Positions 17,499-26,030 of a DNA stretch of 64,000 nucleotides are shown in pieces. The number at the start of each line of letters is the position of its first letter. Positions within the stretch are counted from its first letter, which is position 1. A program made the translations under genes and the position numbers. The notes below the pieces were generated by a model. That model saw only the letters and a list, made by a program, of their open reading frames with translations, was not told where the DNA came from and made no database searches. This DNA is from UBA12481 sp012523435 (lineage in GTDB: Bacteria > Bacteroidota > Bacteroidia > Bacteroidales > UBA12481): positions 110,667 to 174,666 of the forward strand of contig JAQUCP010000003.1 of NCBI GenBank assembly GCA_028686135.1, given 5' to 3'.

Positions 17499-18491
17499 AT
17501 GACCTATCAAACTACAAAAGTACGGTTATTTCTGATAATGTTGCTGATGGTCGGGATCGGCTGCCACCGTGAGCGAGGCGATGCGACAACGCTGGAGGCA
17601 ATTCGTTTTGAAAAGATTTTGTTTGAAGCGGAACCACAGGAGGTTATCGACACCTTCCACTCACATCTACTTGATATTCAGCCTTTTTTCGATGTATTCA
17701 ATGAAGAGATTATCTTAATTGGTCCCGATACCCTGCCCGAGTACCCGGCATCGCTTGAGTCATTTACCAATGACCCCATCTTGATGGCTGTTTATGATGC
17801 TATTAATCAAAGATGGCCCATTTTCTCAAAACAAATCGGGATATTAAACAAAGGGCTTCAACAGATGGAGCGTTTGACAGGCTTGGGGACGCCTACCCTG
17901 GTGACCTACCTATCAGGTTTCAATGAATCGTTCATCACCCTACCTGGTTTGTTAGGGGTGGGGTTAGACAAATATCTAGGAAGCGATTGCTCTTGGTACA
18001 AAGAATTACGAATTCCGGAATACATCAGAAGCCGGATGAATCCGGAGAATTTAGCATCCGATGCCATGAAAGCCTGGCTGATGAGTGAGTTAGAGCCTCC
18101 GGCATTAGGTTCATCGTTTCTGGATCATCTTTTATACCATGGAAAAATTCAATATTTACTACAGGAAAGTTTACCTCGCATTCCGAAGCACATCCATTTT
18201 CACTTTACCGAAGAGCAATTAAAATGGTGTGAGGAGCATGAACAGGAGATGTGGAGATATCTCGCGGAGAACCGGATTCTGTTTTCGACCGAAAGGATGA
18301 TGATCCGAAAATTTCATGAGGATGCACCTTTCACTTCAGACTTTGGCCATGATTCCCCCGGCAAAACCGGGTGCTGGATCGGTTATCAGGTCATTCATAG
18401 CTATTTAAAAGCCACCCGGCAGGGTCCAGAAGTGCTTTTTGAGGAAATCAACAGTCAGGAGATCCTTTCAAAATCCCGATATCGGCCCTAA
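17499..18491 (+). CDS. gldB: Gliding motility lipoprotein GldB
   Basis: Predicted inner- or outer-membrane-attached lipoprotein linked in flavobacteria to gliding and to type IX secretion. The preferred start at 17499 (MTYQTTKVRLFLIM) gives a 330-residue protein with a lipoprotein signal ending in the lipobox VGIGC (Cys22); the frame is open ten codons further upstream to 17469. Family features visible: TYLSGFNESFITLPGLLGVGLDKYLG, the PEYIRSRM motif, LDHLLYHGKIQYLLQ, an EEQLKWCEEHEQEMW stretch and a DSPGKTGCWIGYQVIHSYL region near the C-terminus. This agrees with the T9SS sorting domains on the proteins at 1241-14856. gldC, often next to gldB, is absent here; ferritin follows instead. Confidence 0.88.
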   Translation: MTYQTTKVRLFLIMLLMVGIGCHRERGDATTLEAIRFEKILFEAEPQEVIDTFHSHLLDIQPFFDVFNEEIILIGPDTLPEYPASLESFTNDPILMAVYDAINQRWPIFSKQIGILNKGLQQMERLTGLGTPTLVTYLSGFNESFITLPGLLGVGLDKYLGSDCSWYKELRIPEYIRSRMNPENLASDAMKAWLMSELEPPALGSSFLDHLLYHGKIQYLLQESLPRIPKHIHFHFTEEQLKWCEEHEQEMWRYLAENRILFSTERMMIRKFHEDAPFTSDFGHDSPGKTGCWIGYQVIHSYLKATRQGPEVLFEEINSQEILSKSRYRP

Positions 18492-18540
18492 ACTTTATTT
18501 TGCGAACTTTGTTTATCTATAAGAATTAAAACATAAAGCC

Positions 18541-19050
18541 ATGATCAACAAAAAAATTGAAAAAATCATCAACGAGCAGATCAATGCCGAACTATGGTCG
18601 GCCTACCTTTATCTTTCTATGTCAGCTTGGTTTGAAGGGCAGAACCTTCCGGGATTTGCCAATTGGATGAGGATCCAGTGGCAGGAAGAAACCGCCCACG
18701 CCATGAAATTTTTCGACTACCTAAATGAGCGCGGAGGAACGGTCAAGCTTACCCCAATTGCCAAAGTACCAACCGAATGGAAGGACGTTGTAGAAGTATT
18801 TGAAGAAACTCTCAAGCACGAAAGAATTGTAACTGACCTGATCCACAAAATTGCCGATTTGGCCATGGAAGAGAAAGACCATGCCACTTATCAGATGAAC
18901 CAATGGTTTGTCGAAGAGCAGGTTGAAGAAGAAGCCTCTGCCGAAGCCATTCTGGAGCAGGTGAAGATGGTTGCTGGCCATGGACATGGCATCTTGATGA
19001 TCGACCGGACTCTCGCGGATAGGACTTTTACAGATCCGACAAAAGAATAA
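18541..19050 (+). CDS. ftnA: Non-haem bacterial ferritin
   Basis: A 169-residue four-helix iron-storage protein that oxidises Fe(II) and stores it as a mineral core in a 24-mer. The ferroxidase ligands known from E. coli FtnA are all at the same positions: Glu17, Glu50 and His53 (site A), Glu94 and Glu130 (site B), Glu49, Glu126 and Glu129 (site C), with Gln127 also present. There is no Met ligand of the bacterioferritin haem type. It is the first gene of a tight operon with rubredoxin (1 base later) and a flavodiiron protein, which suggests iron removal and oxygen reduction act together in oxidative stress defence. Confidence 0.95.
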   Translation: MINKKIEKIINEQINAELWSAYLYLSMSAWFEGQNLPGFANWMRIQWQEETAHAMKFFDYLNERGGTVKLTPIAKVPTEWKDVVEVFEETLKHERIVTDLIHKIADLAMEEKDHATYQMNQWFVEEQVEEEASAEAILEQVKMVAGHGHGILMIDRTLADRTFTDPTKE

Positions 19051-19051
19051 A

Positions 19052-19219
19052 ATGGGGAGAAAATACAAGTGTCGTTCCTGCGGGTATGTGTATGACCCCG
19101 AAATTGGGGATCCTCTATCCGGAGTGGAACCGGGGACTTCCTTTGAGGAGTTGCCTGATGATTGGATCTGTCCGCTCTGTGGGGTAAAGAAAAGTGAATT
19201 TTTTGAAATTAGTGATTAG
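19052..19219 (+). CDS. Rubredoxin
   Basis: A 55-residue protein (MGRKYKCRSCGYVYDPEIGD to a C-terminal FEISD) too short for many gene finders. The two Cys pairs that bind one iron are C7-x-x-C10 (KCRSCGYVYD) and C40-x-x-C43 (WICPLCG), with the conserved Asp-Pro and Trp of the family. Rubredoxins carry single electrons in the cytoplasm. The gene starts one base after the ferritin stop and ends three bases before the flavodiiron start, so it is very probably the direct electron donor of that enzyme, and perhaps of other peroxide or superoxide reductases elsewhere. Confidence 0.95.
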   Translation: MGRKYKCRSCGYVYDPEIGDPLSGVEPGTSFEELPDDWICPLCGVKKSEFFEISD

Positions 19220-19222
19220 ATT

Positions 19223-20389
19223 ATGAATCCGATTCAAATTAAAGAGGGGATCTACTGGGTTGGAGGTATTGACTGGAACCTCCGGAACTTTCATGGCTAT
19301 CTGACTCAAAGAGGCTCATCATATAATGCCTATTTAATTATTGATGAGAAAATTACACTCATTGATGCGGTTAAGGCCCATCTGGCTCCCGAGATGATCA
19401 AGCGAATATCTGCCATCATAGATCCTTCCAAAATAGATAACATTGTGGTTAACCATGTGGAGATGGACCACTCGGGAGCCTTGCCGGAACTGATGAAGCT
19501 GACACCGAACGCCACCATTTACACCTCCCCTAAAGGAGAAATCGGATTGCGCGAGCATTATCATGCCGACTGGAGCTTCCGGCCGGTTGAATCAGGCACA
19601 ATGCTCAATATCGGCCGGAGAAATTTACATTTTGTCCTGACACCGATGGTTCATTGGCCTGATAATATGGTTGCGTATCTGCCTGAAGAGAAGATTTTGT
19701 TCTCCAACGACGCGTTTGGTCAGCATCTAGCCTCATCGGAGCGGTTTGATGATGAATATCCTTTGGATATTATCATGCTGGAGGCTAGGAAGTATTATGC
19801 CAATATTGTTCTTCCGTATTCTAAACAGGTACAAAAAGCTCTAGTTGGTTTACAAGGCCTTGATATTGAGATTATTGCAAACAGCCATGGCATAATCTGG
19901 AGAAAACATGTTTCGGATATTCTGGCAGCATACCAGAGTTGGGCCAGCAATGAAACCCGCAAAAAAGCACTGGTGGTATATGACACCATGTGGCATTCTA
20001 CGGAGCGGATGGCATTGGCGGTTCAAGAAGCTTTTAATAAGCATGGATATGTGACATCTCTCTTGAGTCTTCAAACCAATCACATCTCCGATATCATGAC
20101 TGAAGTAATTGATTCGGAGTACATCTGTACAGGATCTCCCACGCTGAATGGCAGGATGTTACCAACCATGTCGGCTTTTCTCACCTATTTAACGGGGCTT
20201 GCGCCTAAAGATCGGAAAGCCATTGTTTTTGGGTCCTATGGTTGGGGTCCAAAACAGATTGAGGAGATGGCCGGGATGTTGAATAGTTCGGGTTTTGAGG
20301 TAGTCACAACGGAAAAGCTGAAATATGTTCCGACAGAGGATCAGTTGGAAGAGTTGACTCAGCGGATCAGTGATTTGATTTCATCGTAA
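19223..20389 (+). CDS. Flavodiiron protein (A-type flavoprotein, O2/NO reductase)
   Basis: A 388-residue protein with a beta-lactamase-like diiron domain (1 to about 245) and a flavodoxin domain (about 248-388, starting ALVVYDTMWHSTERMA). All six iron ligands of the family can be placed: His78, Glu80 and Asp82 (NHVEMDH), His144 (PMVHW), Asp163 (SNDAFGQH) and His222 (NSHG). The enzyme reduces oxygen to water, or nitric oxide to nitrous oxide, using electrons from rubredoxin through FMN. No rubredoxin or NADH oxidoreductase domain is fused, so it is class A and needs the separate rubredoxin encoded just upstream. Its last 9 bases overlap the convergent amidohydrolase gene. Confidence 0.95.
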   Translation: MNPIQIKEGIYWVGGIDWNLRNFHGYLTQRGSSYNAYLIIDEKITLIDAVKAHLAPEMIKRISAIIDPSKIDNIVVNHVEMDHSGALPELMKLTPNATIYTSPKGEIGLREHYHADWSFRPVESGTMLNIGRRNLHFVLTPMVHWPDNMVAYLPEEKILFSNDAFGQHLASSERFDDEYPLDIIMLEARKYYANIVLPYSKQVQKALVGLQGLDIEIIANSHGIIWRKHVSDILAAYQSWASNETRKKALVVYDTMWHSTERMALAVQEAFNKHGYVTSLLSLQTNHISDIMTEVIDSEYICTGSPTLNGRMLPTMSAFLTYLTGLAPKDRKAIVFGSYGWGPKQIEEMAGMLNSSGFEVVTTEKLKYVPTEDQLEELTQRISDLISS

Positions 20390-21550
20390 CAGACTAACTG
20401 TTAGATGAGTCATGAGGCCCATGCCGGTAGTCAGAGCTTCCTCATCCACATCGAACTGAGGATGATGGACAGGGAATTCTGATGATTGACCACCGGTACC
20501 GAGCCGATAGAAAACACTGGGGATTACCTGGGCGTAATAGGCAAAATCTTCGGCAGTCATTCGGGCTGGCAGATCTCTAATCTTTTCAGCTCCAAGATAT
20601 TGAGTAGCAGCTGTATGTACAATCCTAGTAAGATCTGGGTCGTTGTATAGTGCAGGATACCCAGAGACAATCCGGCAGCTGGCTGTGCCACCCATAGCGG
20701 TTGTCAGTCCCACGACGGTCTTTTCAATTTCCTGATGGGCAATCTTTCGCCAGGTTTCGTCAACGATCCGGAAAGTTCCTTCGAGGCGAACAATTGGTGG
20801 GATCACGTTGGTTGCCCCCGGGGCATCGAATTTACCAAAAGACAAAACTGCCGGAATATCAGCGGGCAATCTACGGGAGATTACCTGCTGAAGGGCAATT
20901 ACGACATGGCTGGCGATGAGAACCGGATCGATCAACGTGTGAGGCATCGCGCCATGGCCTCCCACTCCTCGAATTTCCAGGTAGATTTCATCTGCGGAAG
21001 CCATGTATGCTCCACTTCGGAATCCAACTTCTCCAGCCGGAAGCTCGGGATAGACATGTTGAGCCAGAATATAATCTGGCTTAGGGTTATTCAGAAGGCC
21101 TGTCTCTAAAATTTTTTTAGCGCCGCCTGGGAGGACCTCTTCGCCGGGTTGAAACAGGAGTCGAACTGTACCGTTAAACTCATGGCGCAGGATGTTCAGT
21201 ATTTTTGCGACTCCCAACAGAGAAGCTGTATGGACATCGTGCCCACAGGCATGCATAACCCCTTGGTTTTTTGATTTATAAGGCTTACCTGTCTCTTCAG
21301 AAATGGGAAGAGCATCGATATCAGCCCGAAGAACCACATACTTACCCTTACCCGAGCCGTTAATCACGGCAGTAACACCGGTATCCGCGATCCTGATTGT
21401 TGGGATGCCCCAACCATTCAGGACCTCCTCGATCAGTTTAGCTGTTTGGAATTCCTTAAAAGATAGTTCCGGGTTGGCGTGTAAGGCACGTCGTATCAGG
21501 ATAATCTCGGGAGTAAACTCATTGGCCAGCTTAAGGATTTGGGCTTTCAT
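20381..21550 (-). CDS. M20-family amidohydrolase (N-acyl amino acid hydrolase type)
   Basis: A 389-residue dizinc metallohydrolase of the M20D type, related to hippurate hydrolase, IAA-amino acid hydrolase and N-acetyl-L-amino acid deacylases. Visible features: ALHANPELSFKEFQT near residue 24, VLRADIDALPISEETG, the metal-binding HACGHDVHTASLLG (about 100-113), FQPGEEVLPGGAKKI with the catalytic Glu, a dimerisation domain with RGVGGHGAMPH, and MTAEDFAYYAQ near the end. No signal peptide, so cytoplasmic. It follows the large propeller/barrel gene by 9 bases and was probably co-transcribed with it. The exact substrate cannot be told from sequence. Confidence 0.92.
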   Translation of the reverse strand: MKAQILKLANEFTPEIILIRRALHANPELSFKEFQTAKLIEEVLNGWGIPTIRIADTGVTAVINGSGKGKYVVLRADIDALPISEETGKPYKSKNQGVMHACGHDVHTASLLGVAKILNILRHEFNGTVRLLFQPGEEVLPGGAKKILETGLLNNPKPDYILAQHVYPELPAGEVGFRSGAYMASADEIYLEIRGVGGHGAMPHTLIDPVLIASHVVIALQQVISRRLPADIPAVLSFGKFDAPGATNVIPPIVRLEGTFRIVDETWRKIAHQEIEKTVVGLTTAMGGTASCRIVSGYPALYNDPDLTRIVHTAATQYLGAEKIRDLPARMTAEDFAYYAQVIPSVFYRLGTGGQSSEFPVHHPQFDVDEEALTTGMGLMTHLTVSLLR

Positions 21551-21559
21551 GATGCAGGT

Positions 21560-24500
21560 TTAAAAATCCAGACTGAGGGAAAGGTAGAAAATTCTAGGTA
21601 AAAGAACATAGTTCTCAATTCCCCAGGCCCAGTCTAATCTGACAAAATAGCCCAGGAGGCGACTTCTGACTCCTGCACCAAACCCGGCAACAAATGGTTC
21701 ATTTCCTTTGTCGACCACAATAACCATGGGGCCATTCCGAATAACCTCCCGATTGAGATGGTTGCGTTTATCCCAGGGGGATGGCCCACTCCAGGCAGTT
21801 CCAATATCGAAGAACCCCACCAGCTGGAAGTTAGTCAGGAAATCGGAATTGAGGGGTTTATTGGCGAAATATCGGAATACTGGCCAGCGGACCTCGGTAT
21901 TGAAAACAGCAAAGCTATTCCCATTACGAATATTTTGAGAGAAGCCTCTCATGTTTGTTGCAAGTGCCTGATAAACAAATTCTTGGCTTCCATCTATAGG
22001 CTGATAGTAATCAAATGTTGGAACATTTCTCGAGATATTATACCAGTTATCGACACCCCCCATATAATAAATCAGTCGGCTTCCACCGAAGGAGGTGCTT
22101 GTTGCCAACCGGTTGGCCCAGATGAGGGAACGGTGAAGGGGCAGATAGTGTCTGAAATCGGCACCGAGAATGAAAACATCAGACCAGTCGCCATTCACCT
22201 GTTGATAGTACTCTCCGAATACTTTTGAACGGATCCCGTCGTAGAGGTTCAGCCCAATCATTCTGGCGTTATCAAAGATATACTCCAGTTTGACTCCGGC
22301 CCAAAGTTTATGCTCTCCCTCCTTGATCATATTGTATTGATCTGTTGACAAATAAGCATATTCGTCGAGCCGAAGATTTAAAGTCCCTTTAAGGGCACTC
22401 ACCTGGCTAAAGGGGTATTTCAGCAACCCAAAAAGCTCCTGGGTAGTAGCCTTTACATAGGAACTCCAGTCGTTGGTAATAGTTTTATATACCTGACGGT
22501 GAAAGATGATCTCCTTATCGAGTCTTTTCTTTAGATTTTCAACACTCAGGAGGTACTCATTACTATCGAAATTGCTACCGAAGCGAACACCTCCGGTCAC
22601 TTTATAATCCTCGAAAAGATCTTGAGTACCAACCAGAAAGAGCATATTTAACCCAGGATTATAATAAGGCGCTGCTCCAGAAAACGACTGATAGGATGCA
22701 TTCAGGAAGGTAAAATCCACCTGTGATGCCAGGTAGTTCACGTAGAAAGCTGGTTGGTAAACCCTAATTGGAGGCAGGTCGCTAGATCTGCCGGTAATGG
22801 GATCTTTAACCTGTCCCTGGCCAGGGAGGCTTGAGTGGTTACCCTGAGCCAAGCTTTCCAGGCTAAACGTGTAATTATTAATATCAATCTCCCGTTTCTG
22901 GCCTGATAATGAGTCTCTACCAAGGTGGGCAAATGGTCTTGTAATTACTTTCCGCTCCTCCCTTTGGATCTCCTGAATCCTGCTGATGCTATCCTGACGG
23001 GCCAGGTCTCTGGTTAATTTCAAGCGGAAAGGTGTTGGTCTTGGCTTGTTCAAGCTAGCTGACTCATTTGGCAATTCACCACGATAAAGATTGTAACGGT
23101 TGTTATGGAATAGCAGTTCAGTGTAAGTTCCTGTTTCTGATGCAATTGAGTGATCCAGAATATTCCTTGCATAGTTGGTTAGGGGGGCTGTTTTGGAGAA
23201 ATAGGTATAATGCACTGTCGTATCGATCGCCACTATCGTGCTATCATACTGTGCTTTATATCGATTCCGAATTCCATTATCATCGCCTAGGAAATAGTAG
23301 GTCCGATCTTTGGTCTGATAGGGTTGAAGGCGGTCGATATAAGAATCCTCGGCAATTGGGATCAGTTCGTCGGAGCGGGTTTTGTAATCATAGATAAACA
23401 CATTCTGTCCGGGAGTGACCTCATCGTTTAGTTTCTGTTGTTCGATTGACAGGTTGGTTCTGTTACTGACAAATAGGATTGCGGAAGAGTGATTGATAAA
23501 TCGGGGAGAAAAGTCATCGGCCCGATCGTTGGTGATTCGCTCACTGGTGTTTGCCACCAGGTTATACACAAAAATATCCGATTGGCCTTTTATGGTACCT
23601 GACAGGACGATGTTAAGGCCATCATCAGAGAAGGAGAAATCAAGGATCTTATCGTACAGTTTAATCTCTTGGTGCTCCCATTTTCGGCTTTCCGGGGAGT
23701 AGAGGCTGTAACGCATTTTCCCCTTATGTTCCATGGTCATAGCCAGAAGTTGTGATGTTGGGTGCCATGCCAGGACTGGGAAAGTGCGATCCTCGATCTG
23801 GCCAAGCCTGGCACCCGATTGGAAGATTCTTTTTGATTTTCCCGAGCGTTCGTCGAAGAGATAGACTTTGATTTTCCCTTCGGTATTTGAAACGTAAGCA
23901 ATATAGCGTCCATCTGGGGAGATGCGTGCTCTCAGGTATTCAGTTCCCTTTCTGTTTCTCAGCTTGATCTGGCCGTCGGTTGGCATTTCTCCCTGATGAG
24001 CAGGATCATCGAAGCGGGATTTAAAGAAATAGAGCCACTCATAACTTAAGGCACTGAGCGAGGTTCCCAGGACATTCATAAACCCAGCTGATGCGCTTCT
24101 GTTGATCTTTGAGAAATAGACGATGGTGGGGATCAAGGATTTGCCGAAAGTTTCTGACACGAAGTACCAGATGGAGTGGCCAGCATCGATCGCTTCGCGG
24201 CCTTGCAGGTGATTGAATTTCTCGAACTGTCCTGACAGGATACCATCTTTGACACGATTTTCAATCTCCACATCCCAGCCTTTAGAGATAAAGGATACCA
24301 GTCCATCGTAGTACCACGTTGGGAGATTTAGCAGAGCTGAGTTAGTGAGGCGATCGCGGGTGGATCCACCATAAAGCATTTCCTGGAGAATAACGTCGGT
24401 GATAGCAGCCAGGATCTGTTGATCGAATTTCTTATAATCACCCTCAAAGTAGAGAAAAACTTTATTATCGATCAGATTAGTGACTCCTCCGATGTTCGTC

Positions 24501-24871
24501 TCCTCTCTTCCGGAAATAAGTCCGACATTACTTTGCCGATAATCATTCAGCCTATTGTAAACCAGGAATATAAGCTTTTTATTCAGAGAGTATTCAAAGA
24601 AGTTTTCGAGGCGAGTCAACTCCGATCCGGCAAATCGGCTAACGTACTCTGCCAGCTGTTGGCCGTCGGGATAGAAATAGACATCGAAACGATCATGTCG
24701 GTAAAAAGAAGCGAAGAACTCACTTTCGAGGACATCTTCTCTGGGAAACTGGACACGGTTTTTCCCAAAGGACATATTCAGGCCATTATAAAACTGGGCT
24801 TGTACTGGCCGGCAAGCCAGCAGCAATGCCCCAAACAGGAGCAGGAGGTATATCTGTATCGTTTTCGCCAT
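21560..24871 (-). CDS. Outer-membrane protein with peptidase-MA-like, TolB-propeller and barrel regions
   Basis: 1103 residues from the ATG at 24871 (a TTG one codon upstream is an alternative start). Order: signal peptide (about 1-25, ending VQAQ); an N-terminal region to about 300 resembling the M1/M48-related peptidase-MA fold; a six-bladed TolB/PD40-type propeller (about 310-600, with repeats such as PDGRYIAYVSNTEGKIKVYLFDE split over several blades); a linker; and a C-terminal region (about 690-1103) with barrel strands ending in Phe (FYLSLSLDF). Where active peptidases of this fold have HExxH, this protein reads ILQEMLYGG, so it is probably not an active protease. Role unknown; an envelope assembly or surface function is inferred. 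No T9SS signal. Confidence 0.72.
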   Translation of the reverse strand: MAKTIQIYLLLLFGALLLACRPVQAQFYNGLNMSFGKNRVQFPREDVLESEFFASFYRHDRFDVYFYPDGQQLAEYVSRFAGSELTRLENFFEYSLNKKLIFLVYNRLNDYRQSNVGLISGREETNIGGVTNLIDNKVFLYFEGDYKKFDQQILAAITDVILQEMLYGGSTRDRLTNSALLNLPTWYYDGLVSFISKGWDVEIENRVKDGILSGQFEKFNHLQGREAIDAGHSIWYFVSETFGKSLIPTIVYFSKINRSASAGFMNVLGTSLSALSYEWLYFFKSRFDDPAHQGEMPTDGQIKLRNRKGTEYLRARISPDGRYIAYVSNTEGKIKVYLFDERSGKSKRIFQSGARLGQIEDRTFPVLAWHPTSQLLAMTMEHKGKMRYSLYSPESRKWEHQEIKLYDKILDFSFSDDGLNIVLSGTIKGQSDIFVYNLVANTSERITNDRADDFSPRFINHSSAILFVSNRTNLSIEQQKLNDEVTPGQNVFIYDYKTRSDELIPIAEDSYIDRLQPYQTKDRTYYFLGDDNGIRNRYKAQYDSTIVAIDTTVHYTYFSKTAPLTNYARNILDHSIASETGTYTELLFHNNRYNLYRGELPNESASLNKPRPTPFRLKLTRDLARQDSISRIQEIQREERKVITRPFAHLGRDSLSGQKREIDINNYTFSLESLAQGNHSSLPGQGQVKDPITGRSSDLPPIRVYQPAFYVNYLASQVDFTFLNASYQSFSGAAPYYNPGLNMLFLVGTQDLFEDYKVTGGVRFGSNFDSNEYLLSVENLKKRLDKEIIFHRQVYKTITNDWSSYVKATTQELFGLLKYPFSQVSALKGTLNLRLDEYAYLSTDQYNMIKEGEHKLWAGVKLEYIFDNARMIGLNLYDGIRSKVFGEYYQQVNGDWSDVFILGADFRHYLPLHRSLIWANRLATSTSFGGSRLIYYMGGVDNWYNISRNVPTFDYYQPIDGSQEFVYQALATNMRGFSQNIRNGNSFAVFNTEVRWPVFRYFANKPLNSDFLTNFQLVGFFDIGTAWSGPSPWDKRNHLNREVIRNGPMVIVVDKGNEPFVAGFGAGVRSRLLGYFVRLDWAWGIENYVLLPRIFYLSLSLDF

Positions 24872-24893
24872 CAATTTAGTGGCTGAAATTATT

Positions 24894-24901
24894 TAATTTT
24901 G
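24894..24901 (+). promoter_or_regulatory. -7 promoter element before the DUF1573 gene
   Basis: TAATTTTG, a full match to TAnnTTTG, 28 bases before the start codon at 24930 in the divergent gap with the propeller/barrel gene. A clear -33 TTTG at the usual distance was not seen. Confidence 0.45.
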
Positions 24902-24929
24902 GGTCGTTTTCAGCATAAACACCAAGATT

Positions 24930-26027
24930 ATGACCAGGGGTATTATCATCTCTCTATTTCTCGTAACAGCGGTTAGCCTTAACAATATTTATGCCCAGTT
25001 TGCTGAGCCCTCGATCACTTTCAGCACGACCAGTCATAATTTTGGCACCATCAATGAGATGGATGGCATCAAGGCCTTCGCGTTTGAATTCACGAACAAC
25101 GGAGGTCAGGCTTTAATAGTAACTGATGTTACCACATCCTGTGGGTGTACGGTTCCCGAGTGGAGCAAGGCGCCTGTTGGACCAGGCGGGAAAGGCTCTT
25201 TGGTGGTTAATTTTGATCCGAAGGGTAGTCCCGGGCCATTCCGAAAGTCGATTACCGTTAAGTCCAATGCTCGGGAGGGCACAATGACTCTATATATTGT
25301 TGGGCTGGTTAAGCCCAAATCCAGGACTACTGCTGATGATTTCCCGATCAAGATGGGGAAAATCCGACTGGCAACGAATCATGTTTCTATGCAGCAGGTA
25401 TTTAAAGGAAAGGCAAAGGTTTCGACCCTGGAGATTTACAATGATTCCGATTCAAACCTAACGGTTACCTTCCCCGATCATCCTGAATCGTTATCCTTAA
25501 AGGTCATTCCTCCAATTATGGAGCCGGGGAAGAAGGCGGTGATAGAAATCACGATGGACGGGAATCAGGTTGACGACTGGGGTTTTACGCTCTTGCGGGT
25601 CTTTCCGAGTTTTAACGGAGTGGTTTTTAAAGAGAATCCGCTAAATATCAGTGCCACGATTGAGGAAGATTTCTCTGCCCTGACGTCTCAGGAACGAGAG
25701 AGGGCACCGAGAGCGGTTCTGAATGAAGAGTCGTTCAACTTTGGTACTATCAAGCCCGGGCAGCAGGTTGTGCACGATTTCATCCTTAAAAACGAAGGAG
25801 CTGATCCATTGATAATCAGAAAAATATCAACTACTTGTGGCTGTACGGCTTCAGAACCGGAACAGTACAAGATTGCGGGTGGTGAGCAAGCGGTGATCAA
25901 GTGTTCATTTGACAGTCGGGGAAGAATGGGAAAACAGTTTCAGACGGTGACACTTATTGTTAATGACCCAGCCAAACCCACACACGTGATCCGGTTAATG
26001 GGCTCCGTAGAACGAGGGGAGAATTAA
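24930..26027 (+). CDS. Secreted DUF1573 double-domain protein
   Basis: A 365-residue protein with a signal peptide (MTRGIIISLFLVTAVSLNNIYAQ, cut after about residue 22) and two DUF1573 Ig-like domains, one near 28-125 and one near 240-345, with a linking beta region. Each has the family mark of a Phe-Gly start (HNFGTI, FNFGTI) and a Cys-Gly-Cys loop (TSCGCTVPEW near 70, TTCGCTASEP near 305). The family is abundant in Bacteroidota and thought to be envelope-located, but its biochemical role is unknown. It ends 3 bases before meaB and may share its transcript. Confidence 0.85.
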   Translation: MTRGIIISLFLVTAVSLNNIYAQFAEPSITFSTTSHNFGTINEMDGIKAFAFEFTNNGGQALIVTDVTTSCGCTVPEWSKAPVGPGGKGSLVVNFDPKGSPGPFRKSITVKSNAREGTMTLYIVGLVKPKSRTTADDFPIKMGKIRLATNHVSMQQVFKGKAKVSTLEIYNDSDSNLTVTFPDHPESLSLKVIPPIMEPGKKAVIEITMDGNQVDDWGFTLLRVFPSFNGVVFKENPLNISATIEEDFSALTSQERERAPRAVLNEESFNFGTIKPGQQVVHDFILKNEGADPLIIRKISTTCGCTASEPEQYKIAGGEQAVIKCSFDSRGRMGKQFQTVTLIVNDPAKPTHVIRLMGSVERGEN

Positions 26028-26030
26028 TTC

